From Ceratobasidium sp. AG-K (taxonomy: Eukaryota; Basidiomycota; Agaricomycetes; Cantharellales; Ceratobasidiaceae), in assembly GCA_037039685.1 (NCBI GenBank), contig JAWNGF010000003.1:620001-684000 (forward strand): DNA of 64,000 bases, written 5' to 3'. The translations under genes were made by a program, and so were the position numbers. Of this stretch, positions 1 through 9,864 are shown in pieces (position 1 is the first letter of the stretch; each line of letters begins with the position of its first letter). Under the pieces are notes generated by a model. The model did not search any database. It saw nothing but the letters and a program-made list of their open reading frames with translations, and had not been told where the DNA came from.

Positions 1-2
1 AG

Positions 3-1103
3 CACTTTCCTAACATCCACGGTATGTTGACTCCTGTTTTTGGAGAAGACTAGGATGTCGTCGATATATACTATGACACATACGTCGATGAGATCGTGGA
101 AGATGTGGTTCATATATCTTTGGAATATGGCGGGAGCGTTTTTTAGTCCAAAAGGCATGACAACGTATTCGAACAGTCCTTCTTTTGTTCTGAAGGCTGT
201 TTTCCATTCGTCACCTTCCTTGATTCTGATATTGTTGAAACCCATGCGTAAGTCAATCTTGGAGAAAATTTTTGCGTCCTTGATCTTATCCAAGAGGTCT
301 TCCATTAGGGGCATTGGGAATCTGTCGTCCTTCGTGATGGCGTTTACCCCTCTAAGATCTTGAACAAGTCGTAGTTGCCGAACTGCCCCTGGATTTTTGG
401 GATCGATCGGTTTTTTGACAAAGAAGCAAGGTGATGCAATGGGCGATTTGCTCGGTCGGATTTTCCCCGCTGCGATTTCTTCATCCAAGTATTCTCTAAG
501 TGCAATTGATTCTGCAGGAGAGAGTGGTATAGGTCTGGCTGGTTTCGGAAGCTCAGCTCCTTCTTTGAAGTCGATGGCACAGTCGTAAGGGCGGTGATCT
601 GGGATTCTCTTGAACTTTTCTTTGCTAAAGACGTCGGCAAATTCCTTGAATTCTTCAGGTAGGTCTTCTATCGAGGCCGTTCTTGCTTGAATGGCTTCTG
701 CCCGCCATGATATGTGCTTTGTTTTCCAATCGATGACAGGGTTCGATTCTTCCAACCACTCCAATCCTAGGATAAGTTTAGTTTCTCTGGTGGGCATAGC
801 GAAGAAGGTTTGCTTGAAGGTTCTTCCCTCTACTTCTAGTTCTAGCTTTGCTTTGAAGCGTATTTGGTGAGAGAGTTCTTTCCCCTGGATACCAATCACT
901 CTTCTAGGAGTGGAGAGCTCTATGAGTGGAATGTTGTTGGACCGGGCCCACGAAATGTCCAGGAAGTTTTTTGATGCTCCAGAATCGATGAGGGTAGGGA
1001 TAGGTTCTGTGATTCCAGCAACGTTCGCGTAAACAATGGTAGATTCATTTGTCGCTCTAAAGTACATTGTTTCCGTTGCCGGCTTCTTGGTCTCTCCACA
1101 CAC
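3..1103 (-). CDS. pol: Element A pol, N-terminal part (protease and start of reverse transcriptase), cut by window edge
   Basis: This frame stays open from just after the gag stop to the window edge. It encodes an aspartic protease with the motif LIDSGASKNFLD, a linker, and the first half of the reverse transcriptase (PLSPAESIALREYLDEE, then DDRFPMPLMEDLLDKI and LRMGFNNIRI). There is no ATG at its beginning. The frame is -1 relative to gag and is reached through the slippery site at 1124-1130. The catalytic YIDD box comes just before the left edge. I see no stop codon in the visible part. Confidence 0.85.
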   Translation of the reverse strand, partial: MCGETKKPATETMYFRATNESTIVYANVAGITEPIPTLIDSGASKNFLDISWARSNNIPLIELSTPRRVIGIQGKELSHQIRFKAKLELEVEGRTFKQTFFAMPTRETKLILGLEWLEESNPVIDWKTKHISWRAEAIQARTASIEDLPEEFKEFADVFSKEKFKRIPDHRPYDCAIDFKEGAELPKPARPIPLSPAESIALREYLDEEIAAGKIRPSKSPIASPCFFVKKPIDPKNPGAVRQLRLVQDLRGVNAITKDDRFPMPLMEDLLDKIKDAKIFSKIDLRMGFNNIRIKEGDEWKTAFRTKEGLFEYVVMPFGLKNAPAIFQRYMNHIFHDLIDVCVIVYIDDILVFSKNRSQHTVDVRKV

Positions 1104-1105
1104 AG

Positions 1106-3091
1106 TTAGAGGGAGACCCCTTCTTTTCCCGAGTCTTCTACAATTGTTGCTTCCCTTCCTTTGACACTAGGTTCCGTTGTTATCCACTCCTTGGACGTGC
1201 ATTTGAACGAGCGGTGTCCTTCTTGTCCGCATTTCAGGCAGCGGTTGGATGCTATCCTTGCCTTGTATACTTCGTCAGGAAGCCGCTTTGTAGAGGATTG
1301 TCCGCTGGGGGTTGGTTGGGTTGCCTTTTTTCCTGTCGAGGTCTTGATTTGTTGCAATTTCTGGTCAATAGAGATTGCGATTGAGATCCACCGGTCAAGG
1401 GAAAGTTCTCGTTCTGTCCCATCTTCATTGATCAGGGTCAGCTCAAACCGAGCTAGTTCGGTTTTGACTTCTGACTTCAGTCCTTCCTTGAATTGGTTGA
1501 TCAGGGCTTCTTGTCCCCAATTGACGTCTACCAATAAGTAACGGAATTCAGAAGCATAGTTTGCTACCGAATTGTTCTGTTTGCATTTCCGGATATCGAT
1601 TTCGGCTTTAGCTTTTTTGTTGGGGTCACTGAACTGTTCCATGAAGTGTGTCTTGAAACTTTCCCATGAGATGAGATTGTGGTTGTTTTCTCCTTGGTTA
1701 AGCGATCGCAAGAGTACTTGTGCCCAGTGAGTGGCGGCCTTGTTCTCGGACTTGAAGTTTGCTAGGGCTTCGCGGATCCTTTCTTCGCTGGAAGAGTATT
1801 GATCGCCTAGCCGTACAAAGTAGCTTTCCATTTGTGTGATGAACATTTCGGCACCCTCCCCTTTCTTTCCGTCGAAGGCTTCTGGTCGAGTTACCTTGGG
1901 ACGACGTGAATTGCTACCGACGTTTGGGTTTTCGGTCAGCCGTTGGATTCTTAGTTCTAATTCGTCGATCCTGGTAGATTCTGCATCTGGATGAGGTGGA
2001 GAATTTGATCGCCTAGAGGGAGTCCCATGTAGGGATGCTTCGTCCATTTCTTCTCGCATATTGTTGATCGTTTCTTGGACTTCAGTGATTTTGGTAGTGA
2101 AGGATGCTCCTTCCTGTCGTAGGGACTCTAGTCCTTGTGCTACTGCTTCATTCCATTCGAGTTGTCCCTGTCTGGTAGTGTTGAGTTCTTCGCGTACATT
2201 GTTCACTAGTCCTTGGGTGTTGGTAACTTCATTTCGAAGACGGGTTACGTCTTGTCCGACTAGGAAGGAATTATGTTCGCCATTTCTTGCCGAGTTCAGA
2301 ATATCCGTTAAGGTGCCTTGCAGGGTGTTGATGGAATCGTTAAAGATTTGTTGGTTGTTTGCTAGAACCTGTGTAACTTGTTCTAGACCGGTAAGTCTTC
2401 GATCTATCGTGACTCTCATTCCGTCTATAACCCTAAGGGTGGCGTTGTGTCTTCCTTGTAGAAGGTCGTCCAGGTCCTCCAGATTACTGATTATAGCGTT
2501 AACGTTGGAGCTTGAGCTTGAGCTTCCTGGATCACCAGTGTTCTGTTGTACCGGGAACGATCGTCCAGAGTAACCCTCTGGGACATATGGAGGTGCTGGG
2601 ATAGCCGGTGTGGCTGGCTGGGAAGCTATTGGAATTGGTCCTGCGTTGGTGATGGTTCCTCCAATCTGAGGGACTGTAGTGACGTGTGGTGTAGGGGGGG
2701 GTCTGATTGGCATGAGTGATATGCCCCCATGTTCTTCGGGTTGGGGAGAGAAGAATTGTCTTCTATTTCCTAATGGCCATAAGGGACGTGAAGGTCCTGG
2801 AGTTGCGGTTGAAATACGGATTACCGCCGGAGTAGGGTCATTCGTAAGATCTCCTGGTTCTCTATTTATGATCGTGGGTTCTTCTTCTTGTACAGTTGTC
2901 ATGTCAGGAATGCCGAAAGATCCCGGCATTGATGCTTGACTTTGAGGGCGTGATCGGGCAGGACCTCCCGCTTGAGTTTGTGCGATGTCTTGCTCGTTTA
3001 ATGATCCTGTGGGCCTTGCTGCCCGACTGGGTCCTCTTCTCATTGACATAGTGGATGAGGGGCGTGAACCTGCATCTTCTTGAATAGACAT
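1106..3091 (-). CDS. gag: Element A Gag polyprotein
   Basis: A 661-residue capsid/nucleocapsid precursor. The N-terminal 200 residues are Pro/Ser/Gly-rich and disordered. A predicted coiled region follows with repeated NNQQIFNDSINTLQGTLTDI-type heptads. The retrotransposon Gag core begins near KVTRPEAFDGKKGEGAEMF. A CCHC zinc knuckle (CLKCGQEGHRSFKC, spacing C-2-C-4-H-4-C) lies near the C-terminus. The ATG is 23 nt inside the LTR edge and starts MSIQEDAGSRPSS, the same start as the B and C copies. The frame is intact. The stop TAA comes 15 nt after the GGGAAAA slippery heptamer. Confidence 0.92.
   Translation of the reverse strand: MSIQEDAGSRPSSTMSMRRGPSRAARPTGSLNEQDIAQTQAGGPARSRPQSQASMPGSFGIPDMTTVQEEEPTIINREPGDLTNDPTPAVIRISTATPGPSRPLWPLGNRRQFFSPQPEEHGGISLMPIRPPPTPHVTTVPQIGGTITNAGPIPIASQPATPAIPAPPYVPEGYSGRSFPVQQNTGDPGSSSSSSNVNAIISNLEDLDDLLQGRHNATLRVIDGMRVTIDRRLTGLEQVTQVLANNQQIFNDSINTLQGTLTDILNSARNGEHNSFLVGQDVTRLRNEVTNTQGLVNNVREELNTTRQGQLEWNEAVAQGLESLRQEGASFTTKITEVQETINNMREEMDEASLHGTPSRRSNSPPHPDAESTRIDELELRIQRLTENPNVGSNSRRPKVTRPEAFDGKKGEGAEMFITQMESYFVRLGDQYSSSEERIREALANFKSENKAATHWAQVLLRSLNQGENNHNLISWESFKTHFMEQFSDPNKKAKAEIDIRKCKQNNSVANYASEFRYLLVDVNWGQEALINQFKEGLKSEVKTELARFELTLINEDGTERELSLDRWISIAISIDQKLQQIKTSTGKKATQPTPSGQSSTKRLPDEVYKARIASNRCLKCGQEGHRSFKCTSKEWITTEPSVKGREATIVEDSGKEGVSL
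1124..1130 (-). promoter_or_regulatory. Programmed -1 frameshift site, gag/pol of element A
   Basis: On the minus strand the heptamer reads GGGAAAA in gag phase G-GGA-AAA, five codons before the gag TAA. A slip of -1 continues into pol with no stop. Five nt downstream, GGTCTC can pair with GAGACC as a six-base-pair stem. Confidence 0.7.
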
Positions 3092-3099
3092 ATTTGTTA

Positions 3100-3111
3100 A
3101 GCTTGTTTTGT
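3100..3111 (-). other. Primer-binding site of element A (probable self-priming)
   Basis: Just inside the 5' LTR, the minus strand reads ACAAAACAAGCT. It does not begin with the TGG expected of a tRNA primer site. Instead it is the exact complement of AGCTTGTTTTGT inside the LTR (minus strand, 3286-3275), about 33 nt after the TATA-like run. Confidence 0.6.
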
Positions 3112-3113
3112 AA

Positions 3114-3570
3114 TGTCGTAAGCTTCTACTAAGTGGCTATGAGACAAGCCGCAATGGAGAGTGGACGGCACTAAGACCTAAGTGACCTCTTGAACCGCAA
3201 CACACTTAAGCGTCTGTAGGCTCTTGAGGGTAGGGGTGGTACTAAGTGTCACTCAGAGGGGATGTTTTGACGAGACAAAACAAGCTGGGGTTACCAGGCT
3301 TGTTGGTCCTCTATATATATTCACAAAACGGCCGAGTCATACAAAGCGCAGCCGTAAGAGTCATAACAGTCTACCAGTCAGGAGTGTCCGTGTGAGTCAT
3401 GCTGTATGAACAGACATGACTCGTACAAAGCACAGCCGCGTTACACAAAGTAACAGAACAACCACAAGAAGGTGGCAACGCGGCAAACGGAAACGGGGGA
3501 AACAACACAAAGCGGAAGACAGGCGGGCAAGACGGTGGGCGAGTCCGATGGAGTGAGCTAGCTCACGACA
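3114..3570 (-). repeat. 5' LTR of element A (457 bp)
   Basis: The LTR has TGTCGT...ACGACA ends and is 457 bp, the same length as the LTRs at 9398, 17192 and 23967. On the minus strand a TATA-like run (TATATATA) is followed by the R-region motif AGCTTGTTTTGT. The right end joins directly to the interrupted ORF3 of element B. Confidence 0.92.
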
Positions 3571-3899
3571 TGTCCCCATTCAACCACCCCGAGCATGTGG
3601 GTGGAGAGGAGGACGACCTCGGAGACCTGGAAAGCGGCGCACCCTCGGCAGACGAATATGTCCTTCCGTAGGAGTTGCATGCGTGTCGGCCACTTCTTTC
3701 CAACCCATTGGAACTCTCCCAGGTCCGAGTGCAGGACGTTGTCCGACGCCCTAAAGTGCATCCTTCCCGAGCTTTGTTGGGACCTTTTAAAAACGTAGAG
3801 TGCGGCCCCGGAGTCGAGGATCCTTGCTGTGGCGAAAGCAGGTCCTTTGAGGACGCGGACGAGGTTGTTGGCAATGGTAGCACGGCTGACGGCAGGCAT
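3571..3899 (-). pseudogene. Element B ORF3, truncated by insertion of element A
   Basis: About 109 codons identical or nearly so to the start of the ORF3 of element C (MPAVSRATIANNLVRVL, through KKWPTRMQLL and FVCRGCAAFQVSEVVLL to VVEWG). After VVEWG the frame enters the LTR of element A and stops. It overlaps the pol tail in the -1 frame, as in C and D. The function is unknown; see the ORF3 of element C. Confidence 0.75.
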
Positions 3900-6800
3900 T
3901 TTAGAGTGCAGAAAAGGTTTAGAGAGTTGAGCGAGGAGCGAAGATTTGAGTAGTTGCAGGTTTTGCAGATGTCGTTGCTAGTTTCGCCCCTTCTGCCTTT
4001 TATCTTTCCTGGAACGTAGTTGGATGGCGTGGGAGCTTCGGGGTGTCGGCGTAGAAGGTCCTTGATGATCCTTGAAAGGTGGCCAAAATCTTCCGCCCTT
4101 TGTTCTGTGTCTTCTTCACTTCCGTAGCCCTTCCATCTGACCCTGTAAAAAAGACCGTCCTTTGTCTCCTTCCAGTCCAAAATCTTCTCTACTTCGTATT
4201 CTTCTTCTCCTTCCTTTGTTATAATAGGCGGTGGTCAGGGTTGGTTACGGTTGAATTCAGTGTCTCCCTTGTAAGGGCTGAGCAGATCGATGTGGAAAAC
4301 AGGGTGCACCCTCATTGTTGCCGGCAAATCAAGCTCATAAGCGTGTGATCCTATTTGTCGCTTCACAACAAATGGTCCGTGCTTTTTGTTATCCAGTTTT
4401 TTCGAAGGCCTTTTTGTTTGTATGTTTTTTCCTAGTAGCCAAACTAGATCTCCTTCTTGGTACTCATTCTTCGGCACTTCTTCTGGGAGTCTCTGGCTTT
4501 CCATCGACGCAATTGCTTCGTCCCGGATTTTACGCCATTTCCCTGTGATGTTGTTTGCTTCTGGGACCGTTGATTCTTCGGTTGAGATGTTCCATAGTGG
4601 TTCCCTTCCGTAGACAATTTCGAAGGGAGAATTATTCGTTACGCGGTGCTTCTGTAGGTTATAGCTGAATTCCGCAATTGGTAACAAGTGCGCCCAATCA
4701 TCCTGCCGGTAGTTGACGAATGATCGTAGCCAGCCTTCCATCCATTGATTGATTCTCTCCGTTATCCCATCCGTTTGGGGGTGGTAGGCGGTGCTGAACC
4801 CTGGGCTAGTTCCAATTTTCTCATAAACGGCCTTCATAAGTTTGGAATTGAAAGTAGTTCCTCGGTCCGAGATCGTACTCTTTGGGAAACCGTGCAGCTT
4901 CCAAACATTCGCGATAAAGAGATTTGCAAGGTCGCTTGCCGTGTGAGATTCCCTGCAGGGTATGAAGTGCGCCATTCTTGAGAATCGGTCCACCACTACT
5001 AAGATGCTATCTGACCCCCTGGATTTTGGCAATTTTACCACGAAGTCGAATGCTATGTCTTCCCACGGCCCTTTTGGAATCTCCAGAGGCTTGATTGGGA
5101 CTATAGATTTCGATCCCTTTGTCCGTTGGCAGATCTCGCATGATTCCACGTATCTGTTTATGCTTTGCTTCATTCCTGGCCAGAAGTATCTTCTTGATAT
5201 TAGCTCCAGTGTTCTAGCCTGTCCTTGATGTCCTGCGATTTTTGAGTCGTGATGAACTCGCATGACGGCTAGTCTGGATTCCTTATCTTCCGGCACGTAG
5301 ATCCTTCCTTTAAACCATAATAGACCCTCCTTGAAATCATAGTCCTTTGTGCTGTGTTGTAGGGTTTTTGGTAACGTTTCCCTTGACTTGCAGATTTCTT
5401 TGATTCTTGCCAGTCCTTCATCTGTCTCCTGAGCTTCCTTGATAGTCTCTATGATGTTCGTGTCAACTTGTCCCATAAATCCCTTGAACCTTTCGGCGGA
5501 TATCATAACTTGTTCGGGCGTCGGGATATCTTCATGGTCTGACCGTCTTGACAATAGGTCCGGTTTTGATGATAGGACTCCAGGCCGATATATGATGTCA
5601 AAATTATAGGAAGCAAGCAATTGGTGCCATCTTGCGTGTCGGCGGTTGAACGTTCTCGCTTCCTTCCAGAACTGTAGGTTTCTATGATCGGTGTAGATGG
5701 TAATAGGTTCCCTTGTTCCTTCGAGCTAAAGCCTCCAATGTGTTAAAGATTCTATAATTGCCATAAGTTCCTTATCGTGGACGTTGTAGTTGAGTTGGGC
5801 CTCATTAAAAGATTTTGAAAGAAAAGCAATGGGGTGTAGGTAGCCATCCTCTTGCCTTTGTGACAGGATTGCTCCCATTGCTACTCCACTTGCGTCTGTT
5901 TCCAGGAAGAAGGGTTCGTCCGGGTTTGGATGGCGTAGTGTGGGTTCCTTGCTGATTTCCATCTTTAGGGCTTCAAACGCTTCCTGCTGATTGCTTCCCC
6001 ACTCCCATTTGTTCTCCTTTCTTGTTAAAGATGTCAGGGGTTTTGCTAGTCGGCTGAAATTTGGTACAAATCTTCGGTAGAAATTTGCAAATCCTAGGAA
6101 TGCCTGGACCTGCTTGACTGTTCTTGGTTCTTTCCACTCCTTTATTGCCTTGACTTTTTCTTCCTCCATTGAGATGCCCGAATCGCTGATTCCAAGCCCA
6201 GTATATGTTAACTTGGTGACAAAGAATTCGCATTTTGGAAGTTTTGCGAAAAGGTTTTCTTCCAGTAAGATTTTTAGCACTTTCCTAACATCCACGGTAT
6301 GTTGACTCCTATTTTTGGAGAAGACTAGGATGTCGTCGATATATACTATGACACATACGTCGATGAGATCGTGGAAGATGTGGTTCATATATCTTTGGAA
6401 TATGGTGGGAGCGTTTTTTAGTCCAAAAGGCATGACAATGTATTCGAACAGTCCTTCTTTTGTTCTGAAGGCTGTTTTCCATTCGTCTCCTTCCTTGATT
6501 CTGATATTGTTGAAACCCATGCGTAAGTCGATCTTGGAGAAAATTTTTGCGTCTTTGATCTTATCCAAGAGGTCTTCCATTAGGGGCATTGGGAATCTGT
6601 CATCCTTCGTGATGGCGTTTACCCCTCTAAGATCTTGAACAAGTCGTAGTTGCCGAACTGCCCCTGGATTTTTGGGATCGATCGGTTTTTTGACAAAGAA
6701 GCAAGGTGATGCAATGGGCGATTTGCTCGGTCGGATTTTCCCTGCTGCGATTTCTTCATCCAAGTATTCTCTAAGTGCAATAGATTCTGCTGGAGAGAGT

Positions 6801-7378
6801 GGTATAGGTCTGGCTGGTTTCGGAAGCTCAGCTCCTTCTTTGAAGTCGATGGCACAGTCGTAAGGGCGGTGATCTGGGATTCTCTTGAACTTTTCTTCAC
6901 TAAAGATGTCGGCAAATTCCTTGAATTCTTCGGGTAGGTCTTCTATTGAGGCCGTTCTTGCTTGAATGGCTTCTGCCCGCCATGATATGTGCTTTGTTTT
7001 CCAATCGATGACAGGGTTCGATTCTTCCAACCATTCCAATCCTAGGATAAGTTTAGTTTCTCCGGTGGGCATAGCGAAGAAGATTTGCTTGAAGGATCTT
7101 CCTTCTACTTCTAGTTCTAGCTTTGCTTTGAAGCGTATTTGGTGCGAGAGTTCTTTCCCCTGGATACCAATTACTCTTCTAGGAGTGGAGAGTTCTATGA
7201 GTGGAATGTTGTTGGACCGAGCCCACGAAATGTCCAGGAAGTTTTTTGATGCTCCAGAATCGATGAGGGTAGGGATAGGTTCTGTGATTCCAGCAACGTT
7301 CGCGTAAACAATGGTAGATTCATTTGTCGCTCTAAAGTACATTGTTTCCGTTGCCGGTTTCTTGGTCTCTCCACACAC
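3571..7378 (-). pseudogene. pol: Element B pol (protease-RT-RNase H-integrase-chromodomain) with two stops
   Basis: The frame contains protease (LIDSGASKNFLD), RT with intact YIDD (VIVYIDDILVFS), RNase H (ETDASGVAMGAIL), an integrase zinc domain (HHDSKIAGHQG, CEICQRTKG), the integrase core and a chromodomain (EEYEVEK, RVRWKGYG). Integrase acidic residues are present, including the first Asp in AFDFVVKLP (codon 5047-5045). Two in-frame stops break it. The TAG at 5726-5728 falls just after SLTHWRL. The TGA at 4235-4237 replaces the CGA found in element C. All three open parts share one frame, so these are point lesions rather than frameshifts. It is unlikely to be functional without readthrough. 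Confidence 0.88.
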
Positions 7379-7380
7379 AG

Positions 7381-9375
7381 TTAGAGGGAGACCCCTTCTT
7401 TTCCCGAGTCTTCTACAATTGTTGCTTCCCTTCCTTTGACGCTAGGTTCCGTTGTTATCCACTCCTTGGACGTGCATTTGAACGAGCGGTGTCCTTCTTG
7501 TCCGCATTTCAGGCAGCGGTTGGATGCTATCCTTGCCTTGTATACTTCGTCAGGCAGCCGCTTTGTAGAGGATTGTCCGCTGGGGGTTGGTTGGGTTGTC
7601 TTTTTTCCTGTCGAGGTCTTGATTTGTTGCAATTTCTGGTCAATAGAGATTGCGATTGAGATCCACCGGTCAAGGGAAAGTTCTCGTTCTGTCCCATCTT
7701 CATTGATCAGGGTCAGCTCAAACCGAGCTAGTTCGGTCTTGACTTCTGACTTTAGTCCCTCCTTGAATTGGTTGATCAGGGCTTCTTGTCCCCAATTGAC
7801 GTCGACCAATAAGTAACGGAATTCAGAAGCATAGTTTGCTACCGAATTGTTCTGTCTGCATTTTCGGATATCGATTTCGGCTTTAGCTTTCTTGTTGGGG
7901 TCACTGAACTGTTCCATGAAGTGTGTCTTGAAACTTTCCCATGAGATGAGATTGTGGTTGTTTTCTCCTTGGTTAAGCGATCGCAAGAGTACTTGTGCCC
8001 AGTGAGTGGCGGCCTTGTTCTCGGATTTGAAGTTTGCTAGGGCTTCGCGGATCCTTTCTTCGCTGGCAGAGTATTGATCGCCTAGTCGCACGAAGTAGCT
8101 TTCCATTTGTGTGATGAACATTTCAGCACCTTCCCCTTTCTTTCCGTCGAAGGCTTCTGGGCGAGTTACTTTGGGACGTCGTAGACTGCTACCGACGTTT
8201 GAGTTCTCGGTCAGCCGTTGGATTCTTAGTTCTAGTTTGTCGATCCTGGTGGATTCTGCGTCTGGATGTGGTGGAGAATTTGATCGTCTAGATGGGATCC
8301 CGTGCAGGGAGGTTTCATCGATTTCTTCTCGCATATTGTTGATAGCTTCTTGTACTTCCGTGATTTTGGTAGCGAAGGAGGTTCCTTCCTGTCGTAAGTT
8401 TTCCAGTCCTTGAGTAACTGCTTCGTTCCATTCAAGTTGCCCTTGTCTGGTAGTGTTGAGTTCTTCGCGTACATTGTTCACTAGTCGTTGAGTGTTGGCC
8501 ATCTCATTTCGAAGGCGTGTTACATCTTGTCCGACTAGAAAGGAATTGTGTTCGCCATTTCTTGCCGAGTTCAGAATATCTGTTAGGGTGCCTTGTAGGG
8601 TGTTGATGGAGTCGTTAAAGATTTGTTGGTTGTTAGCTAGGACTTGTGTAGCTTGTTCTAGACTACTAAGCCTTCGATCCATGATGACCCTCATTCCGTC
8701 CATAACCCTAAGGGTGGCGTTGTGTCTTCCTTCTAGGAGGTTGTCTAGGTCGTCCAAATTACTGATTACAGTCCCGGCGCTGGAACTTGAACTTGAGCTT
8801 CCCGGGTCACCGGCGCCTTGTGGTATCGGGGCCGACTGCCCGGAGTAACCTTGTGGGACATAGGGTGGTGCTGGAATCGCTGGTGTGACTGGCTGGGAAG
8901 TCATTGGGATTGGTCCTGTGTTGGTGATGGTTCCTCCAATTTGAGGGACTGTAAGCGCGCTGGGAATGTGTGGTGTAGGAGGAGGTCTAATGGGGACAAG
9001 CGATACGCCCCCATGAGCCTCAGGCTGGGGAGAAAAGAACTGCCTCCTAGTCCCTAGCGGCCACAAGGGACGTGATGGCCCTGGGCTTCCAGTTGCAATG
9101 CGAATCATAGCTGGAGTGGGGTCATCTGTGAGATCTCCTGGTTCTCTATTCGTGATGGTGGGTTCTTCCTCTTGTACTATTGTCATGTCGGAGATGCCGA
9201 AAGCTCCTGGCATTGAGGATTGGCTCTGAGAGCGTGACCGGGCAGGACCTCCTGCTTGAATTTGTGCAATGTCTTGCTCATTTAATGATCCAGTAGGCCT
9301 TGCTGCCCGACTGGGTCCTCTTCGTGTTGATCTAGTGGACGAGGGACGTGACCCTCCGTCTTCCTGAATAGACAT
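7381..9375 (-). CDS. gag: Element B Gag polyprotein
   Basis: A 664-residue Gag, intact. The order is a disordered Pro/Ser/Gly-rich N-terminus starting MSIQEDGGSRPSS, coiled heptads around NNQQIFNDSINTLQG, the Gag core (EAFDGKKGEGAEMF), and a CCHC knuckle (CLKCGQEGHRSFKC) near the end. It differs from the Gag of A mostly in the N-terminal 200 residues. The ATG lies 23 nt inside the LTR. The TAA is followed by pol in the -1 frame. Confidence 0.92.
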   Translation of the reverse strand: MSIQEDGGSRPSSTRSTRRGPSRAARPTGSLNEQDIAQIQAGGPARSRSQSQSSMPGAFGISDMTIVQEEEPTITNREPGDLTDDPTPAMIRIATGSPGPSRPLWPLGTRRQFFSPQPEAHGGVSLVPIRPPPTPHIPSALTVPQIGGTITNTGPIPMTSQPVTPAIPAPPYVPQGYSGQSAPIPQGAGDPGSSSSSSSAGTVISNLDDLDNLLEGRHNATLRVMDGMRVIMDRRLSSLEQATQVLANNQQIFNDSINTLQGTLTDILNSARNGEHNSFLVGQDVTRLRNEMANTQRLVNNVREELNTTRQGQLEWNEAVTQGLENLRQEGTSFATKITEVQEAINNMREEIDETSLHGIPSRRSNSPPHPDAESTRIDKLELRIQRLTENSNVGSSLRRPKVTRPEAFDGKKGEGAEMFITQMESYFVRLGDQYSASEERIREALANFKSENKAATHWAQVLLRSLNQGENNHNLISWESFKTHFMEQFSDPNKKAKAEIDIRKCRQNNSVANYASEFRYLLVDVNWGQEALINQFKEGLKSEVKTELARFELTLINEDGTERELSLDRWISIAISIDQKLQQIKTSTGKKTTQPTPSGQSSTKRLPDEVYKARIASNRCLKCGQEGHRSFKCTSKEWITTEPSVKGREATIVEDSGKEGVSL
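7399..7405 (-). promoter_or_regulatory. Programmed -1 frameshift site, gag/pol of element B
   Basis: The minus strand reads GGGAAAA in phase G-GGA-AAA, five codons before the gag TAA. The GGTCTC/GAGACC stem potential downstream is the same as in A, C and D. Confidence 0.7.
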
Positions 9376-9383
9376 GTTTGTTA

Positions 9384-9395
9384 AGCTTGTTTTGT
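9384..9395 (-). other. Primer-binding site of element B (probable self-priming)
   Basis: The minus strand reads ACAAAACAAGCT, two nt inside the LTR. It is exactly complementary to the LTR R-region motif at 9570-9559. No tRNA-type TGG start is present. Confidence 0.6.
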
Positions 9396-9397
9396 AA

Positions 9398-9854
9398 TGT
9401 CGTAAGCTTCTTCTTGGTGGCTATGAGACAAGCCGCGATGGAGAGTGGACGGCACTAAGACCTAAGTGACCTCTCGAACTGCAACACACTTAAGTGTCTG
9501 TAGGCTCTTGAGGGTAGGGGTGGTTCAAAGTGTCACTCAAAGGGGATGTTTAGACGAGACAAAACAAGCTGGGGTTACCAGGCTTGTTGGTCCTCTATAT
9601 ATATTCAGAGAGCGGCCGAGTCATACAAGGCGCAGCCACAAGAGTCATACAAGACAGCCAGTCAGGAGTGTCCGTGTGAGTCATGCTGTATGAACAGACA
9701 TGACTCGTACAAAGCACAGCCGCGTTACACAAAGTAACAGAACAACCACAAGAAGGTGGCAACGCGGCAAACGGAAACGGGGAATACAACACAAAGCGGA
9801 AGACAGGCGGGCGAGACGGTGGGTGAGTCCGATGGAGTGAGCTAGCTCACGACA
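9398..9854 (-). repeat. 5' LTR of element B (457 bp)
   Basis: TGTCGT...ACGACA ends, 457 bp. It differs from the LTR of A at several positions, so the two belong to separate insertions. It contains the TATA-like run and the AGCTTGTTTTGT motif on the minus strand. The right end abuts element E, with flank TCCAC at 9855-9859. Confidence 0.92.
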
Positions 9855-9864
9855 TCCACCCTCC

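Larger units (their letters stand above)
1..3570 (-). mobile_element. Ty3/gypsy element A (5' part: 5' LTR, gag, start of pol)
   Basis: A minus-strand chromovirus-type LTR retrotransposon that runs off the left edge of the window. Bases 1-3113 align almost base for base with 6277-9397 of element B. The element contains a 457-bp 5' LTR, an intact gag and an open start of pol. Its LTR edge falls inside the ORF3 of element B, so A most simply inserted into B; the expected target duplicate would be TGTCC, seen at 3571-3575. The 3' half and second LTR are outside the window. Confidence 0.85.
3571..9854 (-). mobile_element. Ty3/gypsy element B (interrupted by A, inserted in E)
   Basis: A minus-strand element of the same family as A and C. 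It has a 5' LTR (9398-9854), an intact gag, and a pol broken by two stops. Its terminal ORF3 is cut at 3571, where element A begins. About 480 bp of 3' internal sequence present in C (17649-18127), including the polypurine tract, is missing here and should lie left of the window beyond A. The right edge abuts the integrase region of element E. Confidence 0.82.

Noticed and set aside
1161..2573. Plus-strand ORFs of 105-170 codons opposite gag and pol of A, B and C
   Set aside because: They lie antisense to intact gag/pol, recur only because the elements recur, and show no domain of their own.
1..9854. Tandem elements A and B sharing one LTR through LTR-LTR recombination
   Set aside because: The LTR at 3114-3570 meets the middle of B ORF3, not a polypurine tract, and the missing 480 bp includes the B 3' end. 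Insertion of A into B explains this more simply.
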